Assembly: GCA_902825875.1 (NCBI GenBank)
Contig: CADECP010000009.1
Coordinates: forward strand, 45,950-109,949
DNA from: an uncultured Acidobacteriota bacterium
GTDB lineage: Bacteria; Acidobacteriota; Blastocatellia; RBC074
Direction: 5' to 3'
DNA: 64,000 nucleotides
Under the pieces are notes generated by a model. That model searched no databases. It worked only from the letters and a program-made list of their open reading frames with translations, and was not told where the DNA came from. Shown piece by piece: positions 34,811 to 42,636 of the stretch. The position numbers and the translations under genes are program-made. Position 1 is the first letter of the stretch. Every line of letters starts with the position of its first letter.

Positions 34811-36217
34811 ATGGGAATAACTTTCGGCACTTCAGGATGGCGAGCGATTATCGCTGATGAGTTCACGCTGGATAACGTGCGTTTGGTGACGCGCGCTATT
34901 GCTTCGGTATTGAACGAATCCGGTTCCGGCGGAGCTTTCATCGTCGGTTACGACACACGATTTTTGAGCGAACGATTTGCCGCGGTTTGCGCCGAAGAGC
35001 TGGCTGAGCTTGGGTTTGAATCGTATTTGACGACGCGCGAAACGCCGACTCCTACGATTTCTTACGCGATTCGGACTAAGAAGGCTCGCGGCGGAATCAA
35101 CTTCACGGCCAGCCACAATCCGCCGCAATACAACGGCATGAAGCTTTCGACGGCGGATGGCGCGCCTGCTTTGCCGGAAACGACCAAAGCCGTCGAACAG
35201 CGCATTGCCGAGTTGCAAGCCGGAACTGCGCGAATTGAAAAGACAACGCCCGGCGCAAAAGCCATTGAGTTCAATCCGCTGGAAGATTATCTGACCGATC
35301 TGGCGACGAAGATTGATTTTGACAAGATTGCCAAAGCTGGGTTGAAACTGGCTTATGACCCGTTGTGGGGAACCGGGCGCGGTTATCTGGACGAAGTGCT
35401 ACGCCGCAATAATTGCGAAGTTCAGACGGTTCACGATTTCCGCGATGTGCTGTTCGGTGGTTATAGCCCGGAACCTTCAGAAAGAAATCTTGCCGAAATG
35501 CGGCAACTGGTGCTGGATCGAAAGCTGGCTCTTGGCGTAGCGACCGATGGCGATGCTGACCGGTTCGGGTTCATTGATCGAGACGGTACGTTTGTTTCGG
35601 CGAATCACCTGCTGGCTTTGGTGTTGGATTACCTTTGCGAATCGCGTCCGGGTTGGGCAGGCGGAGTCGCTCGTAGCGTGGCGACGACTCATTTGCTGGA
35701 CAAGGTCGCGGCCCGGCACGGGCGCGAAGTCTTTGAAACGCCGGTTGGATTCAAATTCATTGGCGAATTGATTAACGCAGACAAGATCATTCTCGGCGGA
35801 GAAGAAAGCGCCGGGCTGACGATCAAAGGTCATTTTCCCGAAAAAGACGGGATTCTGGCTTGTCTGCTGGTGGTAGAAATGGTGGCGGCTCGCGGTGCGA
35901 GCCTGGGCGAAATGATCGAAGAATTGTTTCGGAAAGATGGCGCGCTTTATTGCGAGCGCGTCGGAATTAAATTGACCCCCGAAGTCAAAGATCGTTTGCA
36001 AAAACGTTTGTCCGACGATGCCCCGGCCTCAATCGGCGGACGCCGCGTGACCGAAGTCAACAGAATGGATGGCGTCAAATACATCTTCGACGACGGCACG
36101 TGGATGTTGCTCAGAATGTCCGGCACTGAACCTGTGGTTCGGTGCTACGCAGAAACTCACACAAAGAAAGATTTGGAGGTGTTGCTTGAAACGAGCACTA
36201 AATTCGTACTCAGCTAG
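34811..36217 (+). CDS. Phosphoglucomutase/phosphomannomutase family enzyme
   Basis: A 468-residue alpha-D-phosphohexomutase interconverting sugar 1- and 6-phosphates. Active serine Ser101 in INFTASHNPPQYNGM, metal loop GVATDGDADRFGF, sugar-specificity loop GGEESAG, and phosphate-binding RMSGTEPVVRCYAE. GEESAG is commonest in glucose-type mutases, but glucosamine or mannose use cannot be excluded. Full length. Its last 32 nt overlap the FtsB-like gene, whose GGAGG ribosome site lies inside this coding sequence. Confidence 0.9.
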   Translation: MGITFGTSGWRAIIADEFTLDNVRLVTRAIASVLNESGSGGAFIVGYDTRFLSERFAAVCAEELAELGFESYLTTRETPTPTISYAIRTKKARGGINFTASHNPPQYNGMKLSTADGAPALPETTKAVEQRIAELQAGTARIEKTTPGAKAIEFNPLEDYLTDLATKIDFDKIAKAGLKLAYDPLWGTGRGYLDEVLRRNNCEVQTVHDFRDVLFGGYSPEPSERNLAEMRQLVLDRKLALGVATDGDADRFGFIDRDGTFVSANHLLALVLDYLCESRPGWAGGVARSVATTHLLDKVAARHGREVFETPVGFKFIGELINADKIILGGEESAGLTIKGHFPEKDGILACLLVVEMVAARGASLGEMIEELFRKDGALYCERVGIKLTPEVKDRLQKRLSDDAPASIGGRRVTEVNRMDGVKYIFDDGTWMLLRMSGTEPVVRCYAETHTKKDLEVLLETSTKFVLS

Positions 36218-36581
36218 AACCGCTTCAGCCCAGGCTGTTGCCATTCGCACACGACCGACTTCGTTCGAGGATCGTTCATCAATCGGCGCTCGCGTCGAAG
36301 GTTGGATTCCGGCAATCCCGGCTTATGCGTGGCTTGGTATGGTTGCTATGGCGTTTCTGGCCTTGTCGTTTACGGTTTATTTTCGCGCTCAGGTCGCGGC
36401 CAAAGAAGCCGCAAAATCCCACGCGGTAATCGTTTCGCGTGTCGAAGAAGCCAGAGCCGCGAATAAACAGATCAAACAACAGACGGAAAAGATCAAGACT
36501 GATCCGGTCGTCAAGGCGCAAAAAGCTCAAGAGCAAATGCGCACGTTGCGACCTAACGAAATTGTTGTTGCCAGACCATAA
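36186..36581 (+). CDS. FtsB/DivIC-like septum-formation protein
   Basis: A 131-residue protein with a basic N-terminal cytoplasmic part, one membrane helix (AWLGMVAMAFLALSFTVYF), then a coiled coil rich in Ala, Glu and Lys (VAAKEAAKSHAVIVSRVEEA, KQIKQQTEKIKTDP) and a C-terminal MRTLRPNEIVVARP that resembles the LGxxxPGEIV end of FtsB/DivIC. These bitopic proteins link FtsL and FtsQ at the division site. TTG 36186 is chosen because a perfect GGAGG lies 6 nt upstream; no ATG start fits. Family assignment is by layout and C-terminus only. Confidence 0.6.
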   Translation: MKRALNSYSARTASAQAVAIRTRPTSFEDRSSIGARVEGWIPAIPAYAWLGMVAMAFLALSFTVYFRAQVAAKEAAKSHAVIVSRVEEARAANKQIKQQTEKIKTDPVVKAQKAQEQMRTLRPNEIVVARP

Positions 36582-36600
36582 TTTAGGTGGTTGTGAATCT

Positions 36601-36660
36601 GAAAAAGCGAATGGCCATCGAACTTGAGTTCACTCAAGTTCGATGGCCATTCGCTTTTTC
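36601..36660. terminator. Terminator with a perfect 28-bp stem
   Basis: GAAAAAGCGAATGGCCATCG, continued by AACTTGAG, is followed by a TTCA loop and its exact complement, ending CGCTTTTTC. It lies 20 bp after the FtsB-like gene and can work in both directions. Confidence 0.9.
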
Positions 36661-36695
36661 AACGCCGTGTTCAGGAAAGTGCAGGGCGTTTTTTT
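36661..36695 (+). terminator. Second, weaker terminator
   Basis: AACGCC at 36661-36666 pairs with GGCGTT at 36685-36690 and is followed directly by a run of T residues to 36695. It stands in tandem with the 28-bp hairpin and insulates the nuo operon. Confidence 0.6.
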
Positions 36696-36723
36696 GCTCG
36701 TGAGAAGAATTTTTTTCGCATTC

Positions 36724-36752
36724 TTGCAAGGGCAGGGACGTTGTACTAAGAT
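36724..36752 (+). promoter_or_regulatory. Possible sigma-70 promoter of the nuo operon
   Basis: TTGCAA (36724-36729) and TAAGAT (36747-36752) are separated by exactly 17 bp, each matching four of six consensus bases. It lies behind two terminators and about 135 bp before nuoA, the first gene of the operon. Confidence 0.4.
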
Positions 36753-36886
36753 TCGCAACCTAGTAATCAAGCTTCCTTTTTGGTACCCCAAAAATCGTTC
36801 TGCAAGGTAATTGCCGCATTCGCCGGTCACAGTGTGACACGAATGTGTAACGGTAGAGGAGCACCAACTAAACGAGAAAGGTTCGG

Positions 36887-37264
36887 ATGAAAGCGTACGT
36901 TCCCATTCTGATAGTCTTCATCTTTGTGATGGGCTTTGCCGTCACGAACATCATCCTCACGCATCTGGTTGGCAAGCGAAAAGACACTCGCGCCAAGTTG
37001 ATGCCGTACGAGTGCGGTATGGACCCGGTCGGTTCGGCGCATCAACGCTTTTCGGTGAAGTTTTATCTGGTGGCAATGCTTTTCATTCTGTTCGACATTG
37101 AAGCAATCTTTTTGGTGCCGTGGGCTGTGGTGTTCAAAAGTTTGATTACAAAGCTTTCCCGCCCGTTTGTTTTCATTGAGATGATGGTCTTCTTCGCGGT
37201 TCTGCTGGTTGGATATGTGTATGTCTGGAAGAAGGGCTTGTTCGAGTGGAACAGCACGAACTAA
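36887..37264 (+). CDS. nuoA: NADH-quinone oxidoreductase subunit A
   Basis: A 125-residue membrane subunit of complex I with three helices. [20 protein letters not shown] is the conserved cysteine-containing loop near the quinone site, and [18 protein letters not shown] is the second helix. It starts the nuo operon; AGAAAGG precedes the ATG. The role is structural, at the junction of the membrane and peripheral arms. Confidence 0.95.
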   Translation: MKAYVPILIVFIFVMGFAVTNIILTHLVGKRKDTRAKLMPYECGMDPVGSAHQRFSVKFYLVAMLFILFDIEAIFLVPWAVVFKSLITKLSRPFVFIEMMVFFAVLLVGYVYVWKKGLFEWNSTN

Positions 37265-37294
37265 CTGATTGAGTGGAAATCCGAGAATAACTTT

Positions 37295-37795
37295 ATGGGT
37301 CTTGAAACTAAAGTTGGCGAAGTTCTGCCAGAAGTAATCACAACCAAATTGGATTCGCTGGTCAATTGGGGACGCAAATCGTCTATTTGGCCTGCGACCT
37401 TTGGATTGGCTTGCTGTGCAATTGAAATGATGGCGATGACCGATGCTCGCAACGACATCGCTCGATTCGGAGCCGAAGTTTTTCGAGCGACTCCGCGACA
37501 GGCTGACGTGATGATCGTTGCCGGGCGCGTTTCGATCAAGATGGCTCCGGTGTTGCGCCGCATTTACGATCAAATGCCCGAACCGAAATGGGTCATTTCG
37601 ATGGGCGTCTGCGCTTCGGCTGGCGGAGTTTTCAACAACTACGCCATCGTGCAAGGCGTGGATAAAGTCGTTCCGGTGGATATTTTCGTCCCCGGTTGCC
37701 CGCCGCGTCCCGAAGGATTGATCTGGGCAGTGATGAAACTGCAAGAAAAGATCGAACGCGACAAAGTGTTCAAAGAAGAGAAAGTTGCTGCTTAA
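37295..37795 (+). CDS. nuoB: NADH-quinone oxidoreductase subunit B
   Basis: A 166-residue peripheral-arm subunit carrying the terminal 4Fe-4S cluster N2. The ligand cysteines are seen in [13 protein letters not shown] (adjacent pair), MGVCASAGG and [11 protein letters not shown]. Lies 30 bp after nuoA. The gap behind it holds a heptamer repeat. Confidence 0.96.
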   Translation: MGLETKVGEVLPEVITTKLDSLVNWGRKSSIWPATFGLACCAIEMMAMTDARNDIARFGAEVFRATPRQADVMIVAGRVSIKMAPVLRRIYDQMPEPKWVISMGVCASAGGVFNNYAIVQGVDKVVPVDIFVPGCPPRPEGLIWAVMKLQEKIERDKVFKEEKVAA

Positions 37796-37797
37796 TG

Positions 37798-37866
37798 GTG
37801 GACGGTGGACGGTTGTCAGTTGCCCGTTTCCAAGCCGACTACCGACTACCGACTACCGACTACCGA
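37798..37866. repeat. Heptamer repeats between nuoB and nuoC
   Basis: Two GTGGACG units are followed, about 25 bp later, by CGACTAC repeated four times. These occupy the leader of nuoC, immediately before the weak ribosome site AAAGAA. Confidence 0.8.
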
Positions 37867-37873
37867 TAAAGAA

Positions 37874-38368
37874 ATGTCCGAATCCATCGAACAATCACAA
37901 ACGCATTCCTCGCGCTATGCGGATGCTTCTTTAGTCCGCACCAAGTTCGCTGACACAATCGAAGAAATCATCGAAGCAATTGGCGAAGTTACGCTCATCG
38001 CCAAACGCGATGGTCTGGTCGAATTGCTGACTTTTTTGCGCGACGAACCTAGCCTGAAGTTCAACTACCTGAGCGACATCGGCGGAGTTGATCTGGGCGA
38101 ATTTGCCAGCCCGCGCTTTGCTGTGGCTTATCAACTTTACTCGCTGGACCACAACCATAGGCTCCGCATCAAAGTGTTCCTGCCGGAAGACGACGCCAAC
38201 TTGCCGACGCTTTCCAAGGTGTGGAAAGCCGCGAATTGGTTGGAGCGTGAGATTTACGACATGTTCGGCGTCAATTTTGAAGGGCATCCCGATCAACGAC
38301 GCATACTGATGCCAGCGGATTACGAAGGTCATCCTTTGCGGAAAGACTTCCCGATGAAAGGCTACTAA
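37874..38368 (+). CDS. nuoC: NADH-quinone oxidoreductase subunit C
   Basis: A 164-residue peripheral-arm subunit; the 30-kDa signature is seen in LEREIYDMFGVNFEGHPDQR followed by RILMPADYEGHPLRKDFP. Separate from nuoD, not fused. ATG 37874 is preferred: an in-frame GTG at 37805 would add 23 residues encoded by heptamer-repeat DNA. Confidence 0.93.
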   Translation: MSESIEQSQTHSSRYADASLVRTKFADTIEEIIEAIGEVTLIAKRDGLVELLTFLRDEPSLKFNYLSDIGGVDLGEFASPRFAVAYQLYSLDHNHRLRIKVFLPEDDANLPTLSKVWKAANWLEREIYDMFGVNFEGHPDQRRILMPADYEGHPLRKDFPMKGY

Positions 38369-38388
38369 AAGCCAATAGCACTGAAACT

Positions 38389-39645
38389 ATGCAAGCCAGA
38401 GAATTAGCTGTACCGACAACTTCGACTTCGACATTTTCACCGATCTCCATGCTGCGGAAATCAGACCCGTTGGCTGACACGCGCATGACGGTTTCGCTGG
38501 GGCCGCAGCATCCCTCGACGCACGGCGTGTTGCGTTTGGAATTGGTGCTGGACGGCGAAACAGTGGTTAGTGCCATTCCCGACATCGGCTACCTGCACAC
38601 AGGCATGGAAAAGACGATGGAGAAGGAAAAGTGGCAGCAGGTCGTAACCATCACCTGTCGAATGGATTACCTGAATTCGATGGGCAACGATTTGGGTTAT
38701 TGCCTGGCGGTTGAAAAGTTGATGGGCGTCGAAGTGCCGGAGCGCGCTAAAGTCATTCGCGTTCTGTTGACCGAATTGAACCGCATCGCTTCGCACCTGG
38801 TTTGGTTCGGAACGCACGCCATGGACATCGGAGCGATGACCGGATTCTTTTACGCCTTCACACATCGTGAAAAGATTCTGGACTTGTTTGAATGCGCGAC
38901 CGGCGCGCGGTTTCACCAGAGCTATTTCGTCATCGGCGGAGCGCGTTACGACGTGCCGGATAACTTCATTCCGCTGTGTCAGGAATTTCTGGATGGATTC
39001 CCCTCGCTGCTCGCCGAAGCCAAAAAACTGGTCACCGGCAACAAGATTTTCCAAACTCGAACCAAAGGCGTCGGCGTCATCAGCAAAGAAGACGCAATCA
39101 ACTGGGCGCTTTCCGGCCCGACGATTCGCGGCAGCGGTTTGAACTGGGACATTCGCAAATCCGAACCGTATTCGGGCTATGAAACTTACGACTTCAACGT
39201 GCCGGTTTATAACGACGGAGACGTTTGGTCGCGTTATCTGGTTCGCATGGATGAGTTCCACGAAAGCTGGAAGATTTGCTGTCAGGCGTTGGAGCGGCTG
39301 CGGACGATTGGCGGTTCGGTCAAATCCGATCATCCGAAATTGAAATTGCCAGAGCGTGACCTGATGAAAGAACACATTGACGTGATGATTCATCACTTCC
39401 TGCTGGCTTCTGAAGGATTCACCGTGCCGGTCGGCGAAGTTTATCAATCCATCGAATCTGCCCGCGGAGAGATTGCCTATTACATCGTCAGCGACGGAGC
39501 CGAACGCCCTTACAGAGTTCGCGTTCGCACTCCTTCTTTCGTCAATCTGGCGGCGTTGCCTGCAATGGTTGAAGGCTCGCTGCTGGCCGACGTGGTTGCT
39601 GTCATTGGCAGCATTGATATTGTTCTCGGAGACGTAGATAGATAG
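38389..39645 (+). CDS. nuoD: NADH-quinone oxidoreductase subunit D
   Basis: A 418-residue 49-kDa-type subunit lining the quinone pocket. The N-terminal GPQHPSTHGVLRLELVLDGE and IGYLHTGMEKTMEKEKW, and the C-terminal GEIAYYIVSDGAERPYRVRV, are conserved. The first ~30 residues are poorly conserved and no ribosome site is obvious at ATG 38389; ATG 38449 is possible. Confidence 0.95.
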   Translation: MQARELAVPTTSTSTFSPISMLRKSDPLADTRMTVSLGPQHPSTHGVLRLELVLDGETVVSAIPDIGYLHTGMEKTMEKEKWQQVVTITCRMDYLNSMGNDLGYCLAVEKLMGVEVPERAKVIRVLLTELNRIASHLVWFGTHAMDIGAMTGFFYAFTHREKILDLFECATGARFHQSYFVIGGARYDVPDNFIPLCQEFLDGFPSLLAEAKKLVTGNKIFQTRTKGVGVISKEDAINWALSGPTIRGSGLNWDIRKSEPYSGYETYDFNVPVYNDGDVWSRYLVRMDEFHESWKICCQALERLRTIGGSVKSDHPKLKLPERDLMKEHIDVMIHHFLLASEGFTVPVGEVYQSIESARGEIAYYIVSDGAERPYRVRVRTPSFVNLAALPAMVEGSLLADVVAVIGSIDIVLGDVDR

Positions 39646-39647
39646 TT

Positions 39648-39720
39648 GGCAGTTCACAGTTGGCAGTTCGCAGTCATTTGCGACGCCCGCTGTGAACCGT
39701 GAACAGCGAACTGTGAACTG
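39648..39720. repeat. Heptamer-repeat hairpin between nuoD and nuoE
   Basis: CAGTTCA, CAGTTGG and CAGTTCG units on the left are answered by a GTGAAC/GAACTG-rich right arm (GCGAACTGTGAACTG). It fills the whole gap up to the nuoE start. Confidence 0.8.
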
Positions 39721-39723
39721 AAC

Positions 39724-40188
39724 ATGTTTACTCAAGCAAACGAAACAAAACTCGACGAAATCATCACTCACTATCCGGTCAAGCGGTCGGCAGTGCTTCC
39801 AGCGTTGTATATCGCCCAGGAAGAGCACGGCTATGTCACCGACGACGACGTTCGGTACATCGCCCAGCGGCTGGATATGCGCGTCAACGAAGTCGAAGAA
39901 GTGGTGACTTTCTACACGATGTATTCGCGCAAACCGGTAGGGAAGTACAAGTTGCAGGTTTGCCGCACGCTTTCCTGTGCGCTGCTTGGTGCTGAGAAAA
40001 TCGCCGAACACATCGAACACAAGTTGCACATCGGAATGGGCGAAACGACCATAGATGGCAAGTTCACTTTGACCGAAGTCGAATGTTTGGGCTATTGCGA
40101 TCTGGCTCCGTGCCTGCAAGTCAATTTTGACTACCACGAAAAAGTGACGACTGACGGCGTTGATAAGTTGATCGAAGGTTTGAAGTAA
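39724..40188 (+). CDS. nuoE: NADH-quinone oxidoreductase subunit E
   Basis: A 154-residue thioredoxin-like 2Fe-2S subunit (cluster N1a) of the NADH-dehydrogenase module. Ligand cysteines in VCRTLSCALLG and VECLGYCDLAPCLQVN. No clear ribosome site; the leader is repeat DNA. Confidence 0.94.
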   Translation: MFTQANETKLDEIITHYPVKRSAVLPALYIAQEEHGYVTDDDVRYIAQRLDMRVNEVEEVVTFYTMYSRKPVGKYKLQVCRTLSCALLGAEKIAEHIEHKLHIGMGETTIDGKFTLTEVECLGYCDLAPCLQVNFDYHEKVTTDGVDKLIEGLK

Positions 40189-40207
40189 AAAAACACAGCG
40201 AACTGAT

Positions 40208-41488
40208 ATGACAAAAGTTCTCACATCCAGATTTCATCTTAAAGGCCAGGCTTGTGACATTGATGTTTACAAGCAAACGGGCGGCTATCAGGCTTTGCCC
40301 AAAGCTCTGAAAGAGTTCAAGCCGGATCAAGTCATTGACGAAGTCAAAAAATCCGTCCTGCGCGGACGCGGTGGTGCGGGCTTTCCGACCGGCATGAAGT
40401 GGAGCTTCGTCCCGAAAGAATCCAAGCGTCCGAAGTACGTCGTCTGCAACGCTGACGAATCCGAACCCGGCACTGGCAAAGACCGCGACTTGATGCGGTA
40501 CGATCCGCACCAGATGATCGAAGGAATGATTATCGCCGGTTACGCGCTCGGCTCTAACGCTTCGTATATCTACATTCGCGGCGAGTATTGGTTCATCAAA
40601 GAGATTTTGGAAAAAGCCATCGCTCAGGCTTACGCGCAAGGCTATCTGGGCAAAAACATTCTTGGCTCCGGTTTCGACCACGATATGTATGTTCACCCCG
40701 GAGCGGGCGCGTACATTTGCGGTGAAGAAACCGCGCTGTTGGAATCGTTGGAAGGCAAACGAGGCCATCCGCGTCTGAAGCCGCCTTTTCCGGCGGTAGT
40801 TGGACTTTACGGCGGCCCGACGGTAGTCAATAACGTCGAAACTTTGGCCGTAGTCCCGCACATCATTTTGAACGGCGGCGAATGGTACAAGGCTCTGGGA
40901 ACGGAAAAGAGCGGCGGCACGAAGCTCTTCACCGTCAGCGGTCACGTCAACAATCCGGGCAACTTTGAAGTCCCGATGGGTTATCCGTTGATGTCGCTGA
41001 TTAACAACGAATGCGGCGGCATTTCCGGCGGACGCAAATTGAAAGCGGTGATTCCCGGCGGTTCGTCTGTGCCGATTTTGACCGCCGAAGAGTGCGAAAA
41101 AGTGAATATGGATTACGAATCGGTGGCGGCAGCCGGTTCGATGCTCGGTTCCGGCGGAGTCATCGTTATGGATGAAACTGCTGACATCTTTGAATCCACG
41201 ATGAACCTGACGCACTTTTACAAACACGAATCGTGCGGATGGTGTACGCCTTGCCGTGAAGGCACACGTTGGTTGTACAAAGTCTTCCAGCGAATGAAAC
41301 GTTACGAAGGCCGTTCGGGCGACGTGGAATTGCTTTACGATCTGGCCGACAAGATTTTGGGCAAGAGTTTCTGCGCGCTGGGCGACGCGGCGGCAATGCC
41401 TGTGCAGTCGGCGATCAAGAAATTTCGTGAAGATTTCGACCGACGCATCAAACACAACCTGATTCAGATTGCTAAGGCTGCGGATTGA
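40208..41488 (+). CDS. nuoF: NADH-quinone oxidoreductase subunit F
   Basis: A 426-residue subunit that binds FMN, NADH and 4Fe-4S cluster N3. FMN/NADH loops: LRGRGGAGFPTGMKWSFVPK and CNADESEPGTGKDRDLM; a conserved EETALLESLEGKRGHPRLKP block; cluster cysteines in ESCGWCTPCREGT and FCALGDAAA. Length is normal and the C-terminus intact (KKFREDFDRRIKHNLIQIAK). The last 84 nt have a diverged second copy at 42089-42172, on the far side of a toxin-antitoxin module. Confidence 0.96.
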   Translation: MTKVLTSRFHLKGQACDIDVYKQTGGYQALPKALKEFKPDQVIDEVKKSVLRGRGGAGFPTGMKWSFVPKESKRPKYVVCNADESEPGTGKDRDLMRYDPHQMIEGMIIAGYALGSNASYIYIRGEYWFIKEILEKAIAQAYAQGYLGKNILGSGFDHDMYVHPGAGAYICGEETALLESLEGKRGHPRLKPPFPAVVGLYGGPTVVNNVETLAVVPHIILNGGEWYKALGTEKSGGTKLFTVSGHVNNPGNFEVPMGYPLMSLINNECGGISGGRKLKAVIPGGSSVPILTAEECEKVNMDYESVAAAGSMLGSGGVIVMDETADIFESTMNLTHFYKHESCGWCTPCREGTRWLYKVFQRMKRYEGRSGDVELLYDLADKILGKSFCALGDAAAMPVQSAIKKFREDFDRRIKHNLIQIAKAAD

Positions 41489-41505
41489 TTTGAGGTAAAG
41501 CGCAG

Positions 41506-41784
41506 ATGCGGCAAGAGTTTGAATGGGACAACCAGAAAGCTGTCGTCAATCTACGCAAACACAAAATCAGCTTTGATGAAGCTGCGACAGTCTTTAACGA
41601 TTCTTTCGCAAGAACGATACCTGATCCTGACCATTCGATTGAAGAGTTTCGTTATCTGACTTTAGGAGAGTCAGCGGAAGGGAAGTTGTTAATGGTTTCG
41701 CACACTGAAAGGCAAGATAAGATTCGCATTATTAGCTGCCGCAAGGCGACTGCCTCTGAAAGAAGGAAGTATGAAGAAGGCTAA
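41506..41784 (+). CDS. BrnT-family toxin (DUF497)
   Basis: A 92-residue RNase-type toxin of the BrnT family: FEWDNQKAVVNLRKHKISFD with the WD..K...N..KH pattern, and the C-terminal IRIISCRKATASERRKYEE. BrnT toxins cleave RNA in the cytoplasm when their antitoxin is degraded. The gene lies 17 bp after nuoF, with TTGAGG upstream, and overlaps the next frame by 14 nt, as expected for a toxin-antitoxin pair. It is foreign to a nuo operon. Confidence 0.87.
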   Translation: MRQEFEWDNQKAVVNLRKHKISFDEAATVFNDSFARTIPDPDHSIEEFRYLTLGESAEGKLLMVSHTERQDKIRIISCRKATASERRKYEEG

Positions 41785-42076
41785 AACCAAAACAACTGAT
41801 TCGGAAGATGGTATGCGAACTGAGTACGATTTTAGCGGCGGGGTTCGCGGCAAATACTTCCGAAACATGCGGGAAGGTTACACCGTCACGGTTCACAATG
41901 AAGACGGCACAACGCTTGTGCAGAATTTCAAGCTGGAAGACGGTGCAGTGAGACTGGACCGTGATGTTCAGGAGTATTTTCCTGATGCAGAGTCGGTCAA
42001 CAATGCGTTGCGTGGTTTGATTTCGCTGTTTCCAAAACAACAGCGAAAATTGAAGACTAAAGCGCGTGTTGCCTAA
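41771..42076 (+). CDS. Antitoxin of the BrnT-like toxin
   Basis: A 101-residue protein with a Lys/Thr-rich start, then MRTEYDFSGGVRGKYFRNMR, a sequence common in antitoxins encoded directly after BrnT-like toxins, and a C-terminal LDRDVQEYFPDAESVNNALR dimerisation/DNA-binding-type segment. It overlaps the toxin gene by 14 nt. It should neutralise the toxin and may repress the pair. It differs from the classical BrnA antitoxin, so the pairing rests on position and motif. Confidence 0.75.
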   Translation: MKKAKTKTTDSEDGMRTEYDFSGGVRGKYFRNMREGYTVTVHNEDGTTLVQNFKLEDGAVRLDRDVQEYFPDAESVNNALRGLISLFPKQQRKLKTKARVA

Positions 42077-42088
42077 AAATGTGGCGGC

Positions 42089-42172
42089 CAGTTGGCGATC
42101 AAGAAGTTCCGCGAAGATTTCGAGCGTCGCATCAAGCACAATCTGATTCAGATTGCGAAAGCGGCGGATTAG
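42089..42172 (+). pseudogene. Diverged second copy of the nuoF 3' end
   Basis: These 84 nt align without gaps to the last 84 nt of nuoF (41405-41488), with 13 mismatches by eye. In the 27 sense codons, 11 bases differ but only two residues change (Ser to Leu, Asp to Glu); the stop is TAG instead of TGA. There is no start codon, so it is not a gene by itself. The frame after the TAG stays open to 42395 without a start and looks like a remnant (IDSDDDEIAAQFVFALSEF). Confidence 0.85.
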
Positions 42173-42341
42173 CAAACCGGCTTACAACCCCACAGTGAAC
42201 GGTTTCAGCGTATTGACAGTGACGATGATGAAATCGCCGCGCAGTTTGTTTTTGCGTTGAGTGAGTTTCAAAGCAGCCAATGGCTGGCAAGACAGTTATA
42301 TCAGCCAAGTGATCGTCCAAGTTGCGGCCATAACGTAGTAA

Positions 42342-42605
42342 ATGAAAGTTCACTGCCCAAGGTGCGACAGGAGAATTGCCGATCTCGCCAAAGTTGAAAA
42401 AGTTGGCGTTCAGATGGCGGTTTGCAGGCATTGCAACATACACGCTCATGCGACTTACGAACACAAAGACGGCGGAGATTATTGGGATGTGCATTTTGAA
42501 CACCCAAGACCAAGAGATAGCGGAGCGGCTGGCTTTTTTGGGTGCCTGATCCTGGCGCTGATTATTCTGGCGGCGCTGTTTTACTTCGCACAAATGGCGG
42601 ATTGA
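42342..42605 (+). CDS. Small zinc-ribbon membrane protein
   Basis: An 87-residue protein: an N-terminal zinc-ribbon pattern (HCPRC near residue 4 and CRHC near 28, plus several His), a polar middle and a C-terminal membrane helix (FFGCLILALIILAALFYFA). I do not recognise the family. It lies in the accessory segment between the nuoF remnant and nuoG, 31 bp before nuoG, and has no clear ribosome site. It may have arrived with the toxin-antitoxin module. Confidence 0.55.
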   Translation: MKVHCPRCDRRIADLAKVEKVGVQMAVCRHCNIHAHATYEHKDGGDYWDVHFEHPRPRDSGAAGFFGCLILALIILAALFYFAQMAD

Positions 42606-42636
42606 TCGAGTTAGCGACAATTCTATAAACCGATTT

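Noticed and set aside
37798-37866. Heptamer arrays considered as CRISPR
   Set aside because: Units are 7 bp and contiguous, without spacers, and no cas gene is present.
37805-37873. GTG start for nuoC that would add 23 residues
   Set aside because: The added residues are coded by heptamer repeats and do not fit the NuoC N-terminus.
38461-40224. Long antisense open frames opposite nuoD/nuoE (similar ones opposite tadA and the histidine kinase)
   Set aside because: They mirror well-supported genes, have no family motifs and arise from the codon bias of the sense strand.
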